Source of the DNA: Blasia pusilla
Lineage: Eukaryota; Marchantiophyta; Marchantiopsida; Blasiales
Assembly: GCA_050084515.1 (NCBI GenBank)
Contig: CM114273.1
Coordinates: 682,001 to 746,000 of the forward strand
DNA: 64,000 nucleotides
Direction of reading: 5' to 3'
How positions within the stretch are numbered: the first letter of the stretch is position 1; every line of letters starts with the position of its first letter. Below are positions 1 to 11,400 of this stretch, in pieces. The notes beneath the pieces are model-generated. The model worked only from the letters and a program-made list of their open reading frames with translations, had not been told where the DNA came from and did no database searches. The position numbers and the translations under genes are program-made.

Positions 1-311
1 ACGCGTCAGCCTATTTAGGCATATTGGCTATGGAGAGCAAGAGTGTGGAGACTTTGATGGCGAGGTCTAGTGGAGAGTCCTTGGATCTCGAGGCTAGTGA
101 GAAGACGACAAGTGGCCGAGATATTCATGATGATGGAGTAGTCTTGTAGTACCTTCGTACAGGCAGTGTTGCGAGCACGGTGGGTGCTAGAGAGCGGGAT
201 CGGATCCTACAGTGGACCAGACGGTTCCGTTGGGAGGGGACACATGTTTTGAGGGTTTGGGAGGATGGTAGAGTACGCGTAGTGCCGCATCCTTCGCAGA
301 GAGCATGACTA

Positions 312-1562
312 GTGCAACATGCCTACGAGGAGTTGGGTCACTTTGGGGTGAAGCGGACGTACACCTTGCTCCAGATTCAGTATAGATGGCAAGGCATGCA
401 GACTGACATTCAGCAGTTTGTTGCTAGGTGCATGGTGTGTGATTGGGTCCAAGCATTGTTCAATTCTCCGACTCCACAGTTGCATCCATTACCGATCATG
501 GGCTTAGGATATAGATGGAGTTTGGATTTTGCAAGACCTTTGCCTTTGACAGAGCGTCACAATTGTTATGTGTTCGTGATGGTCGAGCACTTCTCGAAGT
601 GGATTGAGTTGGTTGCATTGCCTGACAAAGTGAGTGAGGGAGTAGCTTATGCCTTCCTTGACAGAGTGTTGAGTCATTATGGCACACCGGCTGAGGTGTT
701 GACAGACCTGGGTACCAAGTTTTGCGGTGAGTTGCAGGCCTTGTGTGATCAGGCGTTGATCGACCACCGCACAACTTCGCGAGATCATCCTGAGGCGGAT
801 GGATTAGCGGAGAGAGTTGTGCAGACGGTGAATAGGGGTTTACGCAAGTATGGCTTGCAGAGAGTTCACCTAGGAGATTGGGACCTCCAGTTGCCCTGGT
901 TGGGGATGGGATACACATTCAGCAGGCAGGCATCCTTATCATCTTTTTCACCGTACTTGCTACTTTATGGCCGAGAGCCAAATTTACCTACGGCCATTCG
1001 TCGAGATGGTGGTGAGGTGCTGGACCTTGATGACCCAGATATATGGATGCGAGCATGTTCTCAGAGGGCTGAGTTGTTTCGGAGAGTGATGCCCATGGCG
1101 TTCGAGAACTTGGAGATTGCGCAACATTGGGATACGTTGAGGTATGCGACTATTCGGGATGGTGGTTATCGACCAACTATCTGGAGGTTTCATCAAGGAG
1201 ATTATGTCTACTTGCAGCAGAAGGCATCGACAACGTTGGATGTGACTGTAGGACACAGTATCTTGCGAGTGCATGACGTTTTGCCATACGATGTTCTCTT
1301 GCTGGAGGGACGTGATGGTATGGTATGGAAGGACCATGTGCGTAATTGTGCGCCATGTCACCTTCCTAACGTTGATGGCACAGTAGATCCAAGCTTAGCA
1401 GTAGTTCCTGCAAGCTTGCATTGTATGTTGTGTGGTTTTGCCCGTGGTGCGGCCACGATGCTAGTCTGTGATGGATGTTCGAGAGGTTGGCATATGGTAT
1501 GTCTGACGCCACCTCTCACTAGGGTTCCTAAGGGAGGATGGATGTGTCCCAGATGTACATAG
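312..1562 (+). CDS. Ty3-like integrase with C-terminal PHD finger (pol 3' end)
   Basis: Polyprotein fragment of 416 residues that would insert retroelement cDNA. The N-terminal zinc-binding part has H3 and H10 followed by C40-x2-C43. The catalytic core shows D72 (in SLDF), D132 (in VLTDLGTKF) and E167 (in DGLAERVV), a complete DDE triad. A C-terminal module leads into a PHD finger at residues 371-416. The start is an internal Met. Homologous copies read on upstream, but here a TGA at 305-307 interrupts the frame just before the zinc module, so the true polyprotein begins outside the window. Compared with element B, which has lost two catalytic residues, this is the best-preserved integrase in the window. 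The family assignment is firm; activity is unlikely because of the upstream stop. Confidence 0.9.
   Translation: MQHAYEELGHFGVKRTYTLLQIQYRWQGMQTDIQQFVARCMVCDWVQALFNSPTPQLHPLPIMGLGYRWSLDFARPLPLTERHNCYVFVMVEHFSKWIELVALPDKVSEGVAYAFLDRVLSHYGTPAEVLTDLGTKFCGELQALCDQALIDHRTTSRDHPEADGLAERVVQTVNRGLRKYGLQRVHLGDWDLQLPWLGMGYTFSRQASLSSFSPYLLLYGREPNLPTAIRRDGGEVLDLDDPDIWMRACSQRAELFRRVMPMAFENLEIAQHWDTLRYATIRDGGYRPTIWRFHQGDYVYLQQKASTTLDVTVGHSILRVHDVLPYDVLLLEGRDGMVWKDHVRNCAPCHLPNVDGTVDPSLAVVPASLHCMLCGFARGAATMLVCDGCSRGWHMVCLTPPLTRVPKGGWMCPRCT
1422..1562 (+). other. PHD finger domain at the integrase C-terminus
   Basis: The last 46 residues have perfect C4HC3 spacing: C-x2-C-x11-C-x2-C-x4-H-x2-C-x13-W-x-C-x2-C. 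The core reads LVCDGCSRGWHMVC and the end reads WMCPRC, followed by TAG. This is the classic PHD pattern of chromatin readers. The same module ends the integrase of element B (40610-40470), and its last part survives in element A (near 30380-30440). It is therefore a family feature and not a chance fusion. Known PHD fingers often bind histone H3 tails; the ligand here is unknown. Confidence 0.9.
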
Positions 1563-1720
1563 AGGAGATTCCGACTTTTTCTGTGATATGGATGACAGGA
1601 AGGCGACTAACGATGGGGCCACATGAGCACCCGACCTTTCTTGCTCTTAGTATCCGAGAGATGTATGTCATGGTAAGTAGGGATAGATGGCTATCTGGAG
1701 TTAGAGGACCTAACCACCAA

Positions 1721-1732
1721 CTAGGGGGGCGA
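1721..1732 (+). promoter_or_regulatory. Polypurine tract of the 3' fragment
   Basis: CTAGGGGGGCGA sits about 160 bp after the pol stop. The same core is present in element A (30194-30206, minus) and element B (40294-40305, minus), each directly before repeat unit B1. Such tracts prime plus-strand synthesis in LTR retrotransposons and normally mark the 3' LTR start. Confidence 0.75.
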
Positions 1733-2688
1733 TTGGAGATATTTTAGTACTTCTTGTCTCGTTGTTTGCATGCCATGAGTTAGCATGAGATCGTGTGTGT
1801 TTGTGTGTGTGTTCGATGACAGTAATGTATGTTGTGTAGTGATGTGTATGCGCACGACAACTGTCACGTCTTTCAGGATAGATTGGTGAGATATAGTAGA
1901 GCACCTTTGTGAGTAGTGGAGGACAAGCTCATTAGGTCTAGGATGACCTGCTGAGGCCCCGGGAAACCTGAGAGAGCAGGTTTCTCCTTCGTTTCGACTC
2001 ATTTGGAGCCATATTGAGAAACTTACTATTTTAGGTAAGTACCATCTTGAGTATATGGTCGACTTTCTATTTTTGGTAAGTATCCCTTGACCTCCTACAT
2101 CAGGTCAAGAGCCAAGGAGGTGACTTGGGAGAATAGGTTACCATGGAGAGAGTTTGGGAGAGGAGAGAGGTATACCTCAAGGAGAGAGAGCTTGAGAGCT
2201 CATTCTCTCTTTGTTGAACCTCTTGGCATAAGGCGGCGGAGCTATGGTCCCTTGCCTTGTGAGTGGAACCCAAGCCTCTCATTAGGAGAGTGGGTTTGGT
2301 TTGACATGAGAGAGAGTGCACACCTTTAAGAGCTATGGTGTGAGATGGTGTAGAGAGAGAGATTGGATCTTAATTTATTGGAGATACTTTAGTACTTCTT
2401 GTCTTGTTGTTTGGATGTCATGAGTTAGCATGGGATCATGCGTGTTTGTGTGTGTTCGGTGACAACGATGTATGTTGTGTAGCGATGTGTATGCGCACGA
2501 CATGCACACCATGGAGAACTAGCGCTTGGTGTGAGATGTTGAGAGAGATTGCATTGATTTTATTGGAGATATTTTGGTACTTTTCGTCTCATTTTTGGAT
2601 GTCATGAGTTAGCATGAGATCGTGCGTGTTTATGTGTATGTTTGGTGACACCGATGTATGTTGTGTAGCGATATGTATGCGCACGACA
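1733..2688 (+). repeat. Terminal repeat array B1-A2-B2-a-B3
   Basis: After the polypurine tract come B1 (1733-1859, from TTGGAGATA to GCACGACA), a two-base spacer, A2 (1862-2377, from TGTCACG), B2 (2378-2502), a 60-bp remnant of the 3' end of A (2503-2562) and B3 (2563-2688). The three B units share start, end and most of their sequence. A2 is homologous to 48587-49101. A2 contains a TATA-like TATAC near 2171 and the putative self-primer CTCATTCTCTCTTTGT at 2199-2214. The B-A-B order matches elements A and B; the extra a-B3 is a local partial duplication. Confidence 0.8.
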
Positions 2689-5640
2689 TATTTGTCAGAA
2701 GAATATAGTAGTAATCCCACTAAAAGGACTTAGCAGTCATCCATGCCCCACATATTTTGTGTGGCATCCAAGCATATCAACATCAATTGCTTTCATCACA
2801 CGCATATCTCCCATATCGCTATTTACTTGACCACCAATATTAACCTGACACAATTCCTTAAGGCGATGTGGATCCACACTATGATGCCCGATCATACTTG
2901 ATCACCATATTAGGATGCTCTCAGAACACCATGGTTGGTGAGATATCGTATTTCCAAATATGATTGAAGGTATATGAGAAATAATAAGTCATCTAGTGAT
3001 AAGAAATGAAGAAATTTTTTGGGTTTCCAACATCAAAATAGAAAATCCATAACATTGAAGGGTATCATATGCAATGTACTTTACTCTAAAACTTGTTTTA
3101 AACTTAAGAATTAAGAAGCTTATTTCTTTTCTAATTCCATGATAAATTTCTTGAAGTGAATGGTAGATTATTTAAACAAATAATATTATTATTGAAGATA
3201 TTAAATCCAAGGTTATTTTATGTTTCATTTAAAAAATTTATTTAGAAACCTTGTGAAATCATTTAACTCATGTAAGTTATTAGTTAGTTACTGATTTTTT
3301 TTTGAAAAAATAGAATGATATAAAGTAGATATGAGAAATTTATGAGGAAATATTCAATGAGAAATTGAAATAAAATTAAAGCTTCACTAGGTAAATTATG
3401 GAGAGAAAGAGAAGAGAAATTTTCCATACAACCAGTTTCATTGTGTATGGCCCTTTGAGAGGGTGTAGGGCACGTGGATAGGCTACATGGAGAAGAAAAA
3501 AAGAAGGAGAACTTGTGAGGGCCGTAAATATGAGCAAAATGATTGCAGAAAAAAATTTCAACAAAAGAATATGGACAAGAAGTTTCGACAATGGAAAAAA
3601 AAAGGAAAATGTTTTGGGATAAATTTTTAGTGATGAATAGAGATAGATGATAAGAACATGATAAAGCAACTTATGGGAGAAATTTTAGTTGATTCCTCCT
3701 ATATCGCGGAATAATTTCAAAAACTTGTTGCAAAACCATTCCAAAATTTTGAAAACGTGAGCACCTAGGACAACAATAAATGTTCTCAATTTATTTTTTC
3801 CATGTGTAATAGGGACCCAAAAATGTGGATCCCTTGGACACATGGTATCAAATATAACTCTAAGATAAAGAGTTGTTGACTCAAATTTGGTGTGCATCCC
3901 TAGATTACACAAGATATTCGGGAAAGATGTTCTTGAGATCCATCATGTGTTGCTCCATGTATCCCCCTTCAATTGTTGAGTTTGTGAGTTTTAGACAGAA
4001 TTTTGTAAAACAGAATGTTCTAAAAGAGCCTCTTATATTAATAAATTATGGATTTATATGAATTATAAATCTCAAAAGTGGGGCATTAAAAAAGAAAGAA
4101 AAGGAAAGGCCATAAACGATCAACCGGGCGGCACAAAATGTACTATAGATGAAAACCACTTATGATAAACCGTAGACAAAAAAGTTTCCACGCAAAATTG
4201 TTACAATTTGATTAAGAATATCACTTGCACATATTGGTGAAGGCAACTTTTCTTGTTCATGTTGGGTGTAAAGTTGGCGTTCCCACTTTTTTTTAAAAGT
4301 ATTAAACTTATATTCAAGGATCCGTAGATTCAAAGAGAAGAAACAAGTTTCCATAGTGATCATAAGCTATGATCACTTGCAATTTTGGATATTCTTCCTA
4401 ACTATGAGAAAGAATTATTTTAATGACTAAATTTTAAAAAAATCTCTTGGGAGCTTCAACCGGTACATGTTTGGTATTTATGGTATCATCACATAAATGG
4501 AAGTACTATCCAACTCCATTTTCATGTGACCATGCTTTTGAGAAGATGATGTATTGAAAGAATCTTTCATGGACAATCACATTTCTTTCTCCATGTCAAA
4601 TCCAACTCGACTTTAGTGATGGTGGGAATACTTCATTGGACAACATGCTAGATGAACCTCAAGTTTGATGCTATCGGTGACATGTTATAACAAAAATAAT
4701 GTGTTGGAGAATCACGGTCGTTTATAAAAAAAATATTTACTTGTGAGATTTGTCGAATGATTGAACTTCCATGAATTGAAAAACTAGAACAAGATAAATG
4801 GTCACATTTTTAATTTAATAAATAAGTAATATACTTTGAGATAAGGATAAGCATGGGTTGGTCTTATCTGGTTTCATTATGAGGGATTACTCGCAGGTGT
4901 TATTTTGCAAGAAACAAATCTTAAGTAGGGACATGGTTTTAAAAAGTGTCTTATTTGCTTATTTGCTTCATTACTTTATAATTTCAAATATGTTAATTCT
5001 CTTTTCATTCGTGTTCTTTCTTCCTATGCTTATTACCTTTTTCTTCTTCCGAAAGTAGGATCGTTTAGGGTTTATCGTCTATGGGCCAAAACTCTCTTGT
5101 TTAGGAGGGATCTGTAGTATCTTATATTTCTTATTCTATATTCCAAACACGGCAGAATAATTAAACGAAGGTTGACGTTTCTCCTTAGGACTTTCCACCC
5201 AAGAAAGTATGGCTTTTCACACCATATGCAAACGTAATCCTAAGGTGTTCCAGGTGTATTCAGTAGACCATAAATATCATGACTTTGTCTTCTAAAGAAG
5301 AAGAAGTCATTTTTATTCGCTGTTCCTTTTTGCACTCCCTCCAATCTTTTGTGCATTTTCCTTCTAGCTCCCATTAGCGACATAATTTTCTTAAAATATT
5401 CCAATCTACCCACCTCTCCTATAAACAAGTGCACGAAAATAAGTATACCACTACTACACGGGAAGAATCAAAAGGAGAATTTTGTTCTTAGACCCCATCA
5501 TGAGAAAGAAGATAAGAAAAGCGTAGAGTATCTCGAACACGGGGAACATAATCGGTGACGTAAAGAGAGATATGCATAAAAAAGTGGATACAAAACAATA
5601 AATGCAGGAAAAGAAAAAGAGCGCTTCTCTAAAGCATCAG
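2689..5640. other. AT-rich intergenic stretch without recognisable genes
   Basis: Only short spurious reading frames occur here. I see no conserved domain, repeat family or RNA gene. Homopolymer runs of A and T are common. Confidence 0.6.
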
Positions 5641-6359
5641 AATCGGTGAATGAATGAAAGACAACGACTGGAAATCTCGACCCCGAGAAGAAGAAAGAAT
5701 AGAACACCCGGTGGCAGACGACCGATGCGTTGGCAACGGACCCACGGGGCCCCGACACTTGTGGGTCTTGAGCGTCCTAAGCAGGAATGCGTTATGCCTT
5801 GTGGGGCCTGCAAATCTCACACGTGGAAAGCTTTTGGTCGGTGCGGTCAGGAGCTGCGTCCAGGGAGTACGCCCGGTGTAGCTGGTTCTTAACCGGTTGT
5901 GTAAACTGTGCTTTTCCCAACCCGACCCGGTTTTTGATACAGGATTCCAAAAAGACATCCTATTTCCCGGCGAGGTTTTCCCACTTCTAACGGGTTATCA
6001 GTTCATATATTTCGAAACGGATTTTTTTTCCAGAGTTTTGTATCTTTAATTTTAATCTGTTTTTTTTCTTATACCGGATAGCCTTGTAGGGTTTGAGATC
6101 CTTTCCTCCAATGATGACATGAAATAAATTTATATTATTATGGGAGAATGCCCGAGAAGGGGTGGGCCGAAGGTAATTGTCACATTGACATGAGTAAGCT
6201 GTTTTGAAACTAGGGAGCTTTCTTTCAAGCATGTAAGTTGCTTTGTGAAACTCCGGAGTCGAACTAGTTAACATAAAACACAGAACATAGAGAACTACTA
6301 CCTCTTTCTCGAGTGTAAAATAAGTGGCGAAGACAGTTTCAGGTCGAATTTTCACCTGG

Positions 6360-6465
6360 AACCGGCTGAAAACCGTCGGAGGGCCCGTTTCTCGGGGTCG
6401 CTTGCAGCCCCGAGAAATCGCATTTCGGTTAGGATCGTCGGCCAGCCGGCGGTTTTCAGCCGGTT
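6360..6465. repeat. Nested perfect inverted repeats (foldback)
   Basis: The outer arms AACCGGCTGAAAACCG (6360-6375) and their exact reverse complement (6450-6465) enclose inner arms TTTCTCGGGG (6388-6397) and CCCCGAGAAA (6408-6417). This could form a two-stage hairpin of about 106 bp. It may be a small foldback transposon remnant or a transcribed hairpin. Confidence 0.7.
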
Positions 6466-6744
6466 TTAGGGCATGGAAGGCAGTTTACAAGGTAAAGCGT
6501 GAAGACGAAAGATTCAAGAGGTCACAATTCTTGCGCCCAAAATTATTGGGCACAACAAATCTGACTATCCCGTCAAATTTTTACGGCCCCAGCGGACAGA
6601 AATGTCATCTCAGCCCGTAGAGCCCGTAGGATCCGTAGAATCTAGCCCATGGGATAAGGCACATAAATTCCTTTCTTTGCGGGCATTGTGCCAATTTGTG
6701 TTATTAACGGGAATGCCCGATTTAACCGGCCAGCTATACCCTTG

Positions 6745-7005
6745 GCCACGGCGTAGAGTCGCTCCCTCACCCCACGACGGCCCCCAGTGCAAGTTCCACG
6801 TGACTTCACCGGATCCGTACGCAGTGCTACGCACGAAAGCTTGGCTACCTACCGGTCCGTTCGTCAGTCCCTCCCCTCACCCACGACGACGCCCAGTGCA
6901 AGTCCCTCGTGACTCTCCGCGGCTTGGAGTCTTGTACGCACCGAAGCTCGGCAACCGGTTGTCGCCCTCGACTCACGACGATCTGAGCCAGTGCGGCCGT
7001 TCCTC
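6745..7005. repeat. Imperfect direct repeats of about 110 bp
   Basis: A block with CTCACCCCACGACGG, CCCAGTGCAAGT, a CGTGACT and GTACGCA-type segments recurs in order at about 6770-6850 and 6870-6950. A third, weaker start occurs near 6970 (CTCACGACGAT then CCAGTGCGG). The first copy includes a CACGTG core near 6798. Function is unknown. Confidence 0.45.
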
Positions 7006-8406
7006 GCGTCTGAACAGTTCCGCACAAAATCGGGGCAACGGTCTGGAACATTCGGGTTGCTGTCCCGACGACGATTATCATCACTGGCGCGGCAGGTTCT
7101 CGCGGCTTTGCTTGACATTCCACGAAGGTCTGGAGACATTTGTTGTTCGTGGTGGGATTGAGGGAACGGAGTCAACTTTCACTTTCTGCAAGTGCAGTCG
7201 TGGATAATCATGGGGTGTAGAAGTTGTGTGTGAGAGGCGAAGGCAGGATCTGCATCAGACCAGTTAACTATCCAGTGGAGGAAGCTCGGCACACGATTTC
7301 GGTCCTGGTCGAGAGGGGACCACTAAATTGGAATTTGGTCGCCGGCGTTTAGCGCTACGGAGTGGAAAACCATCACGTCCGACCTCGAGGAGGATTTACA
7401 GAATAATTTATTGCAGAAGTTTGACCCTGACGAAGTCATATTTCCTATCAGTTGTTTCCCTAACCATTCGTGAGACATTCGAGCCCTCAAGTTGAGCGCT
7501 CTAGCGTGTACACAGATGACAAACATGTGAGGTCTCAAGGAACGTGCATCGATGCAGTCTCTCTCCTGTAGCCATACCGCCGCGATCGGACGAGTGAGAT
7601 TGATTTCGGATATGAATCAGGGCACAATGCCTCCGCCAACGGTTGTATGTAGGTGCGTGAACTCTTCTTGATCGTAGCTTTCTCTTGTAAGTTCGAGAAG
7701 AGTGGGTAGGAACAAGAGTTTTGGTGTTTAGCAAGCATGGGGACTCATGGCCACCCAGAGAGGATTAGATTAGGTCACGACTGGAAGATGCGGCAGCAGG
7801 GGCGGCACCAATTTTATTTCTGTGACGGCGAAATGAATTATCCATCCAGGACCCAAGAATGAGAGTCTCAACAGGTCGACCAGTGCAACAGGGCTTGACC
7901 CAGAAAGAGCCACAGTTGCAATGCTCGCCGATGTACAAGTAAATGGTGAAGTTGATGGCAGGTGGCGTGGTGTGGCATGGCACCGCCAGTGAAACTAAAC
8001 TCTTCGTCATTATGCCGCATCCCCCAACCCAGAATACACAAAAGCCAAGCTCCACGAAATCTAAAATGTTTGATGAGTGGGGGCGGGGGGGATAGGAAGG
8101 GAAAGGGGAGCTCAGAGGGAGGTGGCGGGTGTTGGTGGGTAAGGGAAGTAACCGTTAACTGTGAACACGTTCATATTTTTGATTCACTAAACAATGGAGA
8201 GAAAAAAATGGTGTGAAGAGATTTATGGAGATGGCGGTGAAGCATAATCTATCCCTGGTCTATCCTATCTTCGCTACTCCCTACATACACCCTCCTCTTG
8301 AAGGAGATACACTTTCGAACAAACCCCACAACGAATTCCATATGGTTTTCCGCCTGAGAAAGTTCCACGCAATCACAACTATCTTTATGTACGTATACTG
8401 GTCTAC

Positions 8407-11400
8407 TTACAAACCTACCCACCTCACCCAAGTGAAAAATCTTCCCATGCCAAATGGTAATCCATAGTCTTTCATCACCGCAGGTTCGTTTCTAGCAGCC
8501 GTCGGTTTCGTCCAAATGTATGTACCTCTTTCCTGTCGGCTGCCAGGAACTGTGTTGTCCAGTATGAACGCCACCAGGAATGCTATCACCATGTGCAGAG
8601 ACAGGATCGTGTTCAGCACCAAATTCACCTGCACAGTCCAGCCCACAAGAACCACCCGCCTTCAGTAAGCACCACACTCTGTCAACACCACTCACAGCTT
8701 TCCACAAAGCTCGAAGTCAGCAATGAATAAAACTGGCTTGAAGAAGACAAGAACGTGGGGGTGGGAGGAAGAATGGCGTTGAAATTTCTTACGGCCTTGT
8801 TGCTCGTGTGGATAGGACCGTGAGATGCCACTGTGAACTGCTGAAAGAAGGGTGGCACGTTGTTGTTGGATACCGTAGCAGCATCGTACTGCTGGAAGTA
8901 GGCAGGTACGGATAGTGATAAGAAAAGCGAGAGGCCCACAATCAGTACATTGCGAGAGCTCCCTGTTTCACTGTACCGCAAGTTGGACAGTCCAAGGGCT
9001 GCGAGCATTGTCCACATTACAACCAGGAGAGCCGCAACAATCACTTGTGGAATGGTTGCAAGGAAGCCGCCAATTTTTCCTGGAGCGTAGGAGCAAGAGG
9101 TCAGTCGTTCACAGATCTCATGAAGTTGTAATGGCTTAGAACAGAGCTCTATTTTTGAGACAGACCTCACTTACAGCATGCACAGCAGAGGAAACAATTC
9201 TGCTCACTAGAAAATTCGACTTGCATGTGATTAATCTCATAAAAGCTTCAGTGCTGATCGTTAAAGTCCTCTGATATCAACCAAACGCATGGAGAAAAGA
9301 ATATATAGCATGAACGAGATCTCAGTTCTCAGTTGACAGCTAACAATCCACATCCTCAACAACCATGAGACCTAATCCAAAAAAGGTATCCGCATCCACC
9401 GACCCACTCATCTCCTCAGGGACTCACCAACTAGTGATATGACGATCAGCACAACAGCACCAAACTGTACGGCCCGACGGCTGCCCATCTTCGTGACGGC
9501 AATGGTGTGCACGTTTTCAGTCAACGTTGTGGCTCCAGCACCAGTTCCCCAAAGACCTGCTAGTGCACTAGTCAAGCCCTCCAATCCAATGCTCCGACTT
9601 ACAACACCTGGTGTTGGAGCTCTTGTCGCTACCAGCAGAGATGTTGCATGGTATGATCCGACCTAACATAGGAAGTGCATCAAGCAATTGGTAAGGTTGA
9701 TTTTCCCTACATAAAACGAAACTCTTTGCAGGTGTCATAGATGAAAGTCCTGCAGTTGAGCCATGAAAAGGACAACATATGTTACTGCAGCTAGAATCTC
9801 AGGATCAGCCCAAATCCGAGTCTTAGCATGCAGGTGATTATGAGAAAGAGTCTACTCTGAATCTATAGCTAAGAACCCTCTGGGCCGCTTCCAAACCAAT
9901 CACATTAGTCCTGGATTGTGACTTAGACATCTACGTGAAACAGACAGTTTACGAAAGGTGTCTGTCGGATCATGACACAGCTAGAGGTCGGGAAGACTCA
10001 CCGAGTCAACAGATGCTATGACAGAGGCAGCCATCATAATGATTCCAGTTTTCAAATCAAAAGAAGGCGCCCCCCATTGAAATGGATACGGAACTCGAAT
10101 CCAAGAAGATGAGGAGAAGGCCTTAGATACATCTGTGCGACAGTGAATCATGGTGGACACTGCATCTGAGCAATTTGCTGAGACTGGCAAAAGAGCGGTT
10201 CCATTCCTTGCCAACTCGAAGGGACAGTCTTTATACTTGTATCTTCCTGTCTCTGTGAGCAAGAAAGCATATGCCCAGACAATGGCAAGTCCCAGAGGTA
10301 CCTGCGTACAAATCAAACCACTTGTGTTAGACTCATCCCACATCCTCGACAAAGTTGAAGAGGTGGTGAGGTCATCAATTTCAACTGTAGGGAACACGGT
10401 CTCAATTGCAGAAACTGAAGTGCATACGTAAGCACAAAATTTCACTGGGACGAGATGAAATAAGCTCGGATCACTGCTGTAGGCCCATAAAACATTCACC
10501 ACATACCGCATACACTTGAAAAATCTTATGCCCGAAGATTGACACCCTGCGGAGGTACTGCACAAGCCCAAAGTGCACATTTGGACATCAGCTACATATA
10601 ATAGGAGGAGAACAACGAGAAACCAAACAACTATCTAGATCCTTTTAGTCCAAACCAATTATTCATACCTATCGGAACATGGCGTGAGAGTCACTTACCA
10701 GAGCGAAGATGAGGACCACAAGGATTTGAGGGATACCAATCTCCACACATGTGCCGACGTAGGGAAAGCCGTACGTGAAGAAAGCTAATCCGACAGCAGC
10801 CACGGTAGGTGCCACCACCACTGGGTTGATTGCCCTGAATTCCCACCACGTTTCTCTTGTGAGGAAAAGATGAAGCATTACTTAGCCCCCACACATCCTA
10901 CATTTGCGAATGAATAACATGTGCCAGGCTAGGCTGTTCCCCAGTCTCATCTATCCTCTCTTTCACTACAGGCTGACTGGGATCCTGGAGAAATTCACGA
11001 ACCTAGCACCATATGAGCCGATGGTATGACACCCTCTAAATTCATGCTTCATACAAGGGCAATTCAGTTTCATACCTTAAAAGCATGGACATTAGACCAC
11101 TGTAGCCCACAAAGAGCTGGAAAACTGATGAGATGATGATAGCACCCTGCAGATCCTTCATGGTATGCTTGAATCTCTGCAAATCATGAAAATTTCTCAA
11201 TTCATGAGCACAGTTTCCCACATGAGCGACTTCGTGAGTTACCTTGACTGACTTCAGGATGCAGATCGTCTGGGGTAATGGTTAGATACAGAAGGATCCC
11301 CATCCTGTACCATTAATCTTCTGGACAATTCATACGGTGATTGAAGTGTTATGACAAGTCCATATACTCACTTCATCCGCAGGTTTAGAGAAATTCTTCG

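Larger units (their letters stand above)
1..2688 (+). mobile_element. 3' fragment of the methyltransferase/PHD Ty3-like retrotransposon family
   Basis: This is the 3' part of a Ty3/gypsy-like element cut by the left edge of the window. It contains the RNase H-integrase linker, an almost intact integrase, a PHD finger, a polypurine tract and a set of terminal repeats. Its terminal repeat closely matches the one at the 5' end of element C (48587-49101), so the two belong to the same subfamily. Elements A and B belong to other subfamilies with unrelated repeat sequence. The upstream coding part (Gag to RNase H) lies outside the window. Confidence 0.85.
5640..8406. other. GC-richer intergenic region between the retroelement fragment and the NAT gene
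   Basis: No protein family is recognisable. The longest open frame (6602-7207, +, 201 codons) has low-complexity, repeat-driven composition and no family match I can see. The region contains a foldback at 6360-6465 and imperfect direct repeats at about 6745-7005. The part nearest 8406 probably includes the 3' UTR of the NAT gene. Confidence 0.5.

Noticed and set aside
6602-7207. 201-codon plus-strand open frame
   Set aside because: Composition follows the underlying direct repeats, no family resemblance, and no clear exon borders.
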